Positions 15,778-21,258 of a stretch of 21,258 bases of DNA are shown piece after piece. Location of the stretch: NCBI GenBank assembly GCA_030040755.1, contig JASHTC010000153.1:1-21258 (forward strand). Direction: 5' to 3'. Numbering within the stretch: position 1 is the first letter of the stretch; every line of letters begins with the position of its first letter. The position numbers were made by a program, and so were the translations under genes. Source of the DNA: Thermoplasmata archaeon. Its GTDB lineage: Archaea > Thermoplasmatota > Thermoplasmata > Lutacidiplasmatales > UBA184. The notes below the pieces were generated by a model, which was not told where the DNA came from, ran no database searches, and saw nothing but the letters and a program-made list of their open reading frames with translations.

Positions 15778-16341
15778 TCACTTCCCTGGACGGGCCCGAG
15801 CCGGCGGGCGACGCGGCGGCGGGTCCTCGTCCGCGAGCAGGTGGTTGGCCATCACCGACCCCTCGGGCTCGGGTGCGCCGAGGTGGCCGAACCACGGGGG
15901 TGTCGTGGTCGTGGGGAGGTCGAGGGAACGGTGGCCTCCGGACCGTCCGGCCTCAAGTACGAGGGAGCCCGCGGCCGATCGGACCACCTCGTTCCATGCG
16001 AGAATGGAGACGTACCGGACGGCCCCCTTCGAAGGCAGGCCGGGGGGTTTCGAGCCGTTGAACCCCCGGTGGAGGTCGAGGAGCGCGGCGTCGACCTCCG
16101 TGCTCCGAGCGAGCAGACGCTGGATCACCTCCAGCACCGCGTCCGCCCGGGGCAGCAGCTGGTACCCTTCGGGGGTATCCTGAACCAACTGGAGCGAGAG
16201 GCAGAAATCGAGGTACGGCTGGAACGACGTCGGGTTGAGGTTCGCGAGGCCGATGATGTGAGTCTTCTTCCCAGTCTCCCGGATCGCCTCTAGAAAGTCG
16301 CGAAGGACCTCGAGCCTGGTTCGGTACTTCCTCGGCCCCAT
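15778..16341 (-). CDS. Winged-helix (HTH_45-type) transcriptional regulator
   Basis: 187 residues. Residues 1-~75 (MGPRKYRTRLEVLRDFLEAI, then GKKTHIIGLANLNPTSFQPYLDF) match the archaeal winged-helix family often called HTH_45, small DNA-binding proteins related to viral and Sulfolobales regulators; KKTHI-x4-NL is characteristic. Residues ~76-95 form a helix that may mediate dimerisation. The C-terminal ~90 residues are unassigned and end in a basic, Pro-rich tail. It is the first gene of the minus-strand locus and lies only 8 nt before the signal-peptidase fusion, so it probably controls, and is transcribed with, the filament genes. ATG 16341 is chosen because upstream residues of the longer frame are non-conserved in character and cross the promoter region. 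Confidence 0.83.
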   Translation of the reverse strand: MGPRKYRTRLEVLRDFLEAIRETGKKTHIIGLANLNPTSFQPYLDFCLSLQLVQDTPEGYQLLPRADAVLEVIQRLLARSTEVDAALLDLHRGFNGSKPPGLPSKGAVRYVSILAWNEVVRSAAGSLVLEAGRSGGHRSLDLPTTTTPPWFGHLGAPEPEGSVMANHLLADEDPPPRRPPARARPGK

Positions 16342-16406
16342 GCATCCTACTTCACGGCCCGTAGGCTCAGCCGTGACCCGGTTAGGACTCCGGCGCCGTA
16401 TCGATG

Positions 16407-16421
16407 TATATCCCTTATATC
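16407..16421 (-). promoter_or_regulatory. Tandem TATA-like boxes upstream of the regulator
   Basis: Read on the minus strand, GATATAAGGGATATA is two copies of GATATA nine bases apart, in a very GC-rich context. Either could be the TATA box for the regulator (ATG 16341), leaving a leader of about 40-50 nt. Two phased copies could also be an operator for the regulator itself. Confidence 0.55.
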
Positions 16422-16866
16422 TGCCGATGACGGGGGATTTGGGATGGGCTCGACTCCGGCCTGTCCCGGTTGGCCTCCGCGTCGAGGTGGAAACCGATGA
16501 GCCGCGTACGTGCCGCGCTCGGCCCGTCCCGTCTTCCTCCGAGAGTAGCAATTTCGGCACGTATCAGCCTGGAAATGGCGTAAATCCTGCCGGCAACCCC
16601 GCGCGCACCGGCGAAGGAATCTCTGCCCCGGGGGGGTCTCGGCCCCGGGCGGCGAGCCGAACCGGGCCCGGGCCTAGCCGCTCCCCGACCTCGTAGAGCG
16701 CCCGGGGTCGTCTGAATCCTGGAGTCTCCCCCGAGCCCCGAGGGTTTGATCCAAGGCGGGGACCAGCACCGGCCACCATCGGCCTAGGGCAGCGGCCCAG
16801 GGCCGAGACGGGTCAGTCCGACATCGATCGCAGGGGGCAAGGCAACGGCACGGGGCGGGAGTCAGC

Positions 16867-16902
16867 CCCACCCTCGAGCTCGAGCTACGGGAGCTCGGTG
16901 GG
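16867..16902. repeat. 12-bp inverted repeat with a 3-nt bulge
   Basis: CCCACC (16867-16872), bulge CTC, GAGCTC (16876-16881), a 9-nt loop, then GAGCTC (16891-16896) and GGTGGG (16897-16902). It can form a strong stem in either strand's RNA. It lies in gene-free DNA ~220 nt before the MTHFR-like start. Confidence 0.55.
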
Positions 16903-17121
16903 AGCCCCGATAGGGAGGGAGATCCGCGGCAGGGTCTTGGCCACGCCGCGGCATCGCGCCTGCCCGAGCCGGATCCGTGGGACGGTCGAACCCCGGGAAG
17001 TCCGGATGGCCGTTCCCCTCGCGCGCTCCCGTTGCGTTCTGCGCAATCCCACCCCGGTCTTAAGGCTGATATCGTCCTCGGGCACGGGGCTCCACCCGCC
17101 GTCCGGGCGGGATGGACGACC

Positions 17122-18075
17122 TTGACCGCTCCCCGTTCGTTTGCGGATGCCCTCCGGGCCCGACCGCTCCTGTTCGAGCCGGTCCCGCCCGCGCTCCGGG
17201 CGAGCGCGGCCCGCGCGGCGCGCTACACCGAACAGCTCCTCGGCCTTCTCCGCGAGATCCCCCGCCTCGACGCACTGATCGTCCCGGAGCTCGTCGACGA
17301 GAACCACGAGGGCCGCCCGTTCTACCGCTCGGGAGACCCGAGGGATTTCGCCCGCGCCCTGTCGGTGGCAGCCGACCGGGACGTGGTCGTCAACAAGGTC
17401 GTCGCCCACCTGCCCACGGAGGATGCCGTGGACGCCTGGACGCGCGAGACGCTCGAGCGCACCATCCGCCACGTGGTCCTGGTCGGGGGTTCGAGCCGGT
17501 ACATTCCCTACCCGGGCCCTCCGGTCATCGAGGCCAACCGGCGGTCGGGGCCCCTGCTGGCCTCGTCCGGGGGCCTCCTCGGGAACATCTCCATCCCCCA
17601 GCGAACGGGCGAGTCGCACCGGATGCTCGCGAAGACGAAGGCGGGCGCCGCCTTCTTCACGACCCAGATCCTGTTCGATTCGGAGGCCATCGTCAAGGTC
17701 CTCCGGGAGTACGAGCGCCGGTGCCGGGAGGCCGAGACGCCGCCGGCGGCCGTGCTGCTCAGTTTCGCTCCCCTGACGGAGGAGACCGACTCCGAGTTCG
17801 TGCGGTGGCTCGGGGCCGACATCCCCGAGCGGGTGGAGCGTTCGATCCTCGATGGAGAGGAGGTCGATGCCGGCGCGCGGTCGGTGGCCAACGCGTTGCG
17901 CGTCTGGGAGGAGGTCCTCGCGGGATACGCGCCCGGCGACGTCCCGGTCCCACTTGGGGTCAACGTGGAACAGATCAGCCAGCGCCATCTCGCCGCCGCG
18001 GTCGACATGCTCTCGGCGTTCGCGGCGGTCATCGACCGAAACGCCCCGGCCGAGACCCGGACGCGGGCCGGCTAG
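17122..18075 (+). CDS. Methylenetetrahydrofolate reductase family protein
   Basis: 317 residues, TIM-barrel MTHFR family, which reduces methylene-tetrahydro(methano)pterin or folate to the methyl form used in methionine synthesis. Visible signatures are LLFEPVPP near the N-terminus (Glu19 in the place of the family's catalytic Glu); VVNKVVAHLPTED; HVVLVGGSSRYIPYPGPPV (the nucleotide/substrate loop region); and KAGAAFFTTQILFDSEA, the strongly conserved AGA-x-F-x-x-TQ strand. TTG 17122 is the best start: residues before it (from TTG 17032) do not resemble the family, and no ATG or GTG lies near. It converges on the MetE core gene with only three bases between the stop codons. Cofactor (FAD or another flavin) and pterin specificity cannot be read from the sequence. 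Confidence 0.85.
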   Translation: MTAPRSFADALRARPLLFEPVPPALRASAARAARYTEQLLGLLREIPRLDALIVPELVDENHEGRPFYRSGDPRDFARALSVAADRDVVVNKVVAHLPTEDAVDAWTRETLERTIRHVVLVGGSSRYIPYPGPPVIEANRRSGPLLASSGGLLGNISIPQRTGESHRMLAKTKAGAAFFTTQILFDSEAIVKVLREYERRCREAETPPAAVLLSFAPLTEETDSEFVRWLGADIPERVERSILDGEEVDAGARSVANALRVWEEVLAGYAPGDVPVPLGVNVEQISQRHLAAAVDMLSAFAAVIDRNAPAETRTRAG

Positions 18076-18078
18076 GCG

Positions 18079-19233
18079 CTACCGCGGACCCGAGCCGGGT
18101 CCCGACCGGGCCGTACGCGCGCGGCGGGCTCCCTCGACCATGTTCCGGAGCTTCTGGTAGGCGACCTCGAGGCTGCGGGTGCGGAGCCCGCAGTCCGGAT
18201 TGACCCAGATCCGGGCCGGGTCGCCGAGGACCCTCGAGGCCCGCTCGATCCGGTCCTGCACCGTCTCGGGCGTCTCGATCACGTCGCGGTGCACGTCGAG
18301 CACGCCGAGCCCGACCTGGCGGGTGTCCCCGAACTCCCGGAGGAGGGCGAGCATCGCGTAGGCATCGTGGTCCTCGGTGTCCCGGTTCGCGAACTCCCAG
18401 GCCCACTGGCGGCAGCGTTTCGCCTCGAGCAGCGCCGGGAAGAGCGAGCGGTAGTCGGAGAAGCAGATGTGCATCGCGAACTCCGCGTCCAGGCCCTCGG
18501 TGGCCGCGTTGAACCCTTCGACCACCAGGTCGGCCTCCTGGGGATGCGTTCCGGCCGCGGGTTCATCGACCTGGATGACCCGACATCCCCGTTCGATCAT
18601 CGCCGCGAGGGTCGGACGGATCGCCTTCCGGGCGACGTCCACGACGAACTCCCGGCGCGCTCGCTGACGGGCGTCCCGGCCCATCCACGCGGCCTGGCGT
18701 TTCAGGTAGTACTCGTTGAACGACCAGTCGACGATCGTGTACGGGCCGGTCACCGGCAGCTTCGGGACCGCGTGGGTATGGGCCTGGACGAATCCGAACT
18801 CCTCGAGGTCGTACGGGTGCTCGAGCCGGACCTCCCCGGTGACGGCGCCCTTGAGGTAGTACTTGTTGTCGAAGGAGCGCACGTGGCCCAGCAGCTGAAA
18901 GCCGCCCATCTGACGGACCGCGTGCTCGTACATCTCGACCCGCCGGGCCTCTCCGTCGTACACCCGGGTCAGCCCCGCGGTCTCCAGGAATCGGATCGCG
19001 AACTGGGCTCCCCAGTCCCGGACCAACCCGGTCGGCGTGCTCGTCGAGCCGCCGTCCAGGAAGGCCCGTACCCGGGGGTCGTCCGGATCGGCGAACTCGA
19101 GGCGACGGTTCCACTGCTCGAACTCGGCCCGCGCCGCCGGCGTCAGCCGGGCCCCGCGCTGGCCCTGGAGCTGCCAGAGCGGCCGGGCGAGGCTGCCGAT
19201 CTCCTGCGTGGGGAACAGTTCGGCTGCGCTCAT
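18079..19233 (-). CDS. metE: Cobalamin-independent methionine synthase, catalytic (MetE C-terminal) protein
   Basis: 384 residues. It transfers a methyl group to homocysteine to make methionine at a zinc site. Zinc ligands are visible: His255 and Cys257 in MHICFSD, Glu280 in WAWEF, and Cys348 in NPDCGLRTR. QVDEPA (221-226) supplies the substrate-binding Asp/Glu. Archaea commonly have this half as a stand-alone core enzyme, shorter than the ~750-residue bacterial MetE, and the methyl donor may be a methyl-corrinoid protein or a pterin. ATG 19233 overlaps the stop of the upstream MetE-N-like gene (ATGA), so the two are translationally coupled; the frame is open further upstream, but only within that gene. 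Confidence 0.93.
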   Translation of the reverse strand: MSAAELFPTQEIGSLARPLWQLQGQRGARLTPAARAEFEQWNRRLEFADPDDPRVRAFLDGGSTSTPTGLVRDWGAQFAIRFLETAGLTRVYDGEARRVEMYEHAVRQMGGFQLLGHVRSFDNKYYLKGAVTGEVRLEHPYDLEEFGFVQAHTHAVPKLPVTGPYTIVDWSFNEYYLKRQAAWMGRDARQRARREFVVDVARKAIRPTLAAMIERGCRVIQVDEPAAGTHPQEADLVVEGFNAATEGLDAEFAMHICFSDYRSLFPALLEAKRCRQWAWEFANRDTEDHDAYAMLALLREFGDTRQVGLGVLDVHRDVIETPETVQDRIERASRVLGDPARIWVNPDCGLRTRSLEVAYQKLRNMVEGARRARTARSGPGSGPR

Positions 19234-20207
19234 GCGCTCCCCCCGTTCGGTGCGAGGAGGGCGCGGGTGGCGGGCAGCGCCGCCAGCTTGCGGACCGCCG
19301 CATCCCACGGGAGGAGGTCGAGCGGCCCTCCCGGCCCGAGCCAGACCTCGGTGGGACGGGCCAGGTCGACGGCCGCCGTCACCCGCGCGGCGGCCTCCTG
19401 CGGGTCCTCCACGAGGGTCGTCCGGGGGTCGAGGCATCCGAACCCGAGGCCCCGTCCCGGAGGGAATCGGCCGAGCGAGGTCGGCTCGGTCTCGGCGAGG
19501 TCGACGCCGACCGCGGAGACCGGGAGGCGTCCGAGGAGCGGCAGCGCGGGCTGCGCGTCCCCAAAGTAGGTCCACACGAGCGAGGTGGCATCCCCTGCCG
19601 CCTCGGCGATGGAGCGGTAGGCGGCGATCGTCGACTCGGCCGCCGGACCGACCGGTGGGCGGGTGACGAGCAGCGGCTCCTGGAACTGGAACGTGCGGTA
19701 CCCGAGCCCCCGGAGCTCGCCGACCTCACCTGCGAGCAGCCGACCGAGACGGTGGACGAGAGCCTCCGGGGTCTCCCCCGAGCGATTGTCGAGCATCCCG
19801 GCAAAGGTGAACGGGCCGGGGAGCGCCGCCTTCGCCCGGTGGGCCGGGACCGAGGCGCGGGCCGCCGGAAACCACGGGGCGAGGGAGCCGGCCACGCGCT
19901 CCGGCGGGGCGTGAAGGATCGGCTGGCGGTAGAAGGTGTTCGTCTCGAACCATCGGGTGACCGGTCCGACCTCGAACCCCGACCAGTTCATCGCGAACGG
20001 TCGGAACAGGTCCGCCCAGGTCAGGTATCCGCCCGTCTGCGGGGCGAGCTGGAACCGGTCCTCGATGCCGAGCAACTCGTCCCCGGTCGAGCGGTACAGC
20101 CGGTCCACCGCGGCCTCGTCCGTGCGTCCCCGGTCCAGGTCCCGGGTCGCTCGGACCAGCGCCTCGGAGCGGGGGAACGGACCGGTGAGGCTCGTGTGGA
20201 CCTCCAT
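19230..20207 (-). CDS. MetE N-terminal-domain-like protein
   Basis: 325 residues, homologous in layout to the N-terminal barrel of MetE and also to the catalytic partner it precedes. It begins MEVHTSLTGPFPRSEALVRA and contains ALPGPFTFAGML (binding-loop-like) and FQFQEPLL, where the catalytic protein has QVDEPA. The zinc ligands are replaced: the His-x-Cys site reads VWTYFGD and the last Cys site reads LGPGGPLD. It therefore cannot hold the zinc and probably helps bind the pterin/methyl donor or stabilises the partner. It is coupled by ATGA to the catalytic gene and has a TATA-like box 30 nt before its ATG, with no Shine-Dalgarno site, which suggests a leaderless mRNA. Confidence 0.88.
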   Translation of the reverse strand: MEVHTSLTGPFPRSEALVRATRDLDRGRTDEAAVDRLYRSTGDELLGIEDRFQLAPQTGGYLTWADLFRPFAMNWSGFEVGPVTRWFETNTFYRQPILHAPPERVAGSLAPWFPAARASVPAHRAKAALPGPFTFAGMLDNRSGETPEALVHRLGRLLAGEVGELRGLGYRTFQFQEPLLVTRPPVGPAAESTIAAYRSIAEAAGDATSLVWTYFGDAQPALPLLGRLPVSAVGVDLAETEPTSLGRFPPGRGLGFGCLDPRTTLVEDPQEAAARVTAAVDLARPTEVWLGPGGPLDLLPWDAAVRKLAALPATRALLAPNGGSA

Positions 20208-20231
20208 GGCCCTCGGCTCGTGTGCGGGCGG

Positions 20232-20238
20232 GCTTAAC
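20232..20238 (-). promoter_or_regulatory. TATA-like box GTTAAGC before the methionine synthase pair
   Basis: On the minus strand GTTAAGC reads 20238-20232. Its first T is exactly 30 nt from the ATG at 20207, the same motif and spacing as at the YbjQ gene. Transcription probably starts at or beside the start codon. Confidence 0.6.
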
Positions 20239-20364
20239 CGTGTCGCCGGACCGCGCGGATGCGGCCGAGGAAATGCCGTTGCGCAGGAGACAACGGAGCG
20301 GGGGGTTGGGACCCGGTCGCGGCCAGCGGCGACGCGGCTTCGGCCCGGTGACTCCGTCCTCGAT

Positions 20365-20380
20365 CCCGGCGGGCGCCGGG
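20365..20380. terminator. GC-rich hairpin after the antiporter gene
   Basis: CCCGGC-GGGC-GCCGGG is a 6-bp stem with a 4-base loop, 65 nt past the antiporter's stop on the minus strand and upstream of the methionine synthase promoter. Possible transcript end; short GC stems are frequent in such DNA, so confidence is low. Confidence 0.3.
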
Positions 20381-20445
20381 GCCCCGTCGAGGAGGGTCGG
20401 ACGACGGCGCGCCGGTACGTTCGTGGACGGCCCCCTCCGCCGGGG

Positions 20446-21258
20446 CTAGAGGATCGGCCGCTCGTCGTCCGAGACGATGGTTCGGACCGGCAACACCGCG
20501 CCGACCGGTGGCTGGCGGCTCGCCTCCTCGGCCTTGAGGCGGTCGAACGTGATGCCCCGGATGAACGGCCGGGCCCCGATCGGGGAGAGGCAGGTGGTGA
20601 TGAGACCCACTCCCGCGACGATCGTGTACGTCGTGGTGTCGAAGATGCCGTCCGTGAGGAGGATGGTCGCCATCGCCAGCTCCACGGCCCCTCGGCTGGT
20701 CAGGAGCCATCCGGCCGCCATCGACTCCTTCCGAGACCAGCCGAGCGCTCGGGTGATCACGGTCCCCATGAAGATCTTGATGCTCAGCGCGAAGACGCAC
20801 AGCAGCGCGAACAGGAGGACGGCTACGGGCGAGGAGAACAGCGCGGCGAAGTTCGTGTTGAACCCGACGAGCGCGAAGAAGAGGGGGATGAAGAACCCCC
20901 AGGTGATCACCTCGAACATGAAACTGACGGACCGGTGCTCGCGCGCGCCGGCGCTCTCGGGGGTCACCAGGAGTCCGGCGTAGAACGCGCCCACGACGAA
21001 CGTCAGCCCGAGGTACTGGGAGTAGAGCGCGGCCGCGCGCCCCATCACGATCAGCAGGGCAAAGCCGGCTTCCCTCGACCGCCAGCTCTCCCGGAACCGG
21101 CGGACCATCCGGTCCCAGATGCGCAGGTCGCGCAGCGCTCGGAGGAGCATGTGGACGGCCAGGACGCTCGTGAGGAACAGGGCGACCGTGGCCGAGGCGA
21201 TCACCACCGCGAGGAGCGGGCTCGCTCCGCTGCTGCTCACGCTCAACAGGATGGCGAA
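20446..21258 (-). CDS. CPA2-family monovalent cation:proton antiporter, C-terminal half (5' end outside window)
   Basis: About 270 residues of a membrane protein, open at the right edge and continuing upstream beyond an internal GTG at 21240. Membrane segments with CPA2 (KefB/NhaS-like) character are LGLTFVVGAFYAGLLV, FFIPLFFALVGFNTNF and GWLLTSRGAVELAMATILL, the last being the conserved RG-x-(V/E) region of the exchanger. The protein ends in a short charged cytoplasmic tail (…VSDDERPIL) without an RCK/TrkA-N regulatory domain. The missing N-terminal half would hold the remaining helices. It exchanges Na+ or K+ for protons in pH or salt homeostasis; the ion is not determinable here. Confidence 0.87.
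   Translation of the reverse strand, partial: FAILLSVSSSGASPLLAVVIASATVALFLTSVLAVHMLLRALRDLRIWDRMVRRFRESWRSREAGFALLIVMGRAAALYSQYLGLTFVVGAFYAGLLVTPESAGAREHRSVSFMFEVITWGFFIPLFFALVGFNTNFAALFSSPVAVLLFALLCVFALSIKIFMGTVITRALGWSRKESMAAGWLLTSRGAVELAMATILLTDGIFDTTTYTIVAGVGLITTCLSPIGARPFIRGITFDRLKAEEASRQPPVGAVLPVRTIVSDDERPIL

Larger units (their letters stand above)
16342..17121. other. Long intergenic region without a recognised gene
   Basis: About 780 nt between divergent genes. Contents: the regulator's promoter (16407-16421); a moderately AT-richer patch at 16549-16590 (containing GCGTAAATCC); a very GC-rich stretch from 16620; a 12-bp hairpin at 16867-16902; and a CTTAAG / GATATC pair at 17059-17073 that could serve the downstream MTHFR-like gene. 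I looked for RNase P RNA, SRP RNA and tRNA signatures on both strands and did not find them. The open frames here have shadow-like Arg/Pro/Gly composition. Confidence 0.5.

Noticed and set aside
15770..15895. Longer N-terminus for the signal-peptidase fusion
   Set aside because: Would overlap the regulator gene by over 110 nt and adds Arg/Pro/Gly-rich shadow sequence; ATG 15769 follows the regulator stop directly.
16600..17050. RNase P RNA or SRP RNA in the long intergenic region
   Set aside because: I could not find the conserved core motifs of either RNA on either strand, only generic GC-rich hairpins.
16885..17988. 367-codon minus-strand frame across the MTHFR-like gene
   Set aside because: Antisense shadow; the plus strand carries clear MTHFR motifs.
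19234..19575. Longer N-terminus for the catalytic MetE protein
   Set aside because: Lies wholly inside the MetE-N-like gene in another frame; the ATGA overlap at 19230-19233 and the family N-terminus fix the start.
1..21258. CRISPR arrays, insertion sequences, transposases, integrases or defence genes
   Set aside because: No regularly spaced direct repeats, terminal inverted repeats or mobile-element proteins were seen; the only repeats are protein-level.

Overview
The window is GC-rich archaeal DNA, most like a high-GC Thermoplasmatota genome. The evidence is an archaeal translation factor aIF5A with its hypusination loop, a split cobalamin-independent methionine synthase, TATA-like boxes (two of them at leaderless spacing), an ER-type Ser/His signal peptidase, and surface-protein repeats of the 'FSESGLPSG' type that are common in Thermoplasmata. 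The lineage is inferred from family content, not measured.

Layout. (1) 1-4409, minus strand: one very long gene, open at the left edge. It encodes an isoleucyl-tRNA-synthetase-like protein that keeps the editing, zinc-ribbon and anticodon-binding regions but has lost both class I catalytic signatures (HIGH and KMSKS). It continues into a helix-hairpin-helix and a Pro/Glu/Ser-rich tail of at least 350 residues. (2) 4491-4877: aIF5A, divergent from it. (3) 4977-9555: a ~1,520-residue all-helical protein that appears to be about 23 tandem copies of a ~63-residue unit, with an apparent one-base frameshift at its extreme 5' end. (4) 9580-10584: an unrecognised small gene, then a YbjQ/UPF0145 protein with a probable leaderless promoter. 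(5) 10629-10733: tRNA-Glu(CUC) whose 3' T-stem/acceptor region is interrupted by 32 nt, apparently a noncanonical archaeal intron.

(6) 10825-16341, minus strand: a coherent envelope locus. In order of transcription it holds a winged-helix regulator, a CPBP-like/signal-peptidase-I fusion, a DUF5305-like membrane protein (GTGA overlap with the peptidase), then two TasA/camelysin-type secreted proteins that are paralogues of each other, one carrying three extra beta-sandwich repeats. This looks like a machine that makes, processes and anchors a TasA/AbpA-type extracellular filament. (7) 16342-17121: about 780 nt without a convincing gene, with a divergent promoter and hairpins. (8) 17122-20207: methionine synthesis genes, namely a methylenetetrahydrofolate-reductase-family protein convergent with a MetE core / MetE N-terminal-like pair (ATGA overlap). 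(9) 20446-21258: the C-terminal half of a CPA2 cation:proton antiporter, cut by the right edge.

The best candidates for something undescribed are the catalytically dead IleRS paralogue, the giant 63-residue-repeat protein, the interrupted tRNA-Glu, and the CPBP-peptidase/TasA locus.
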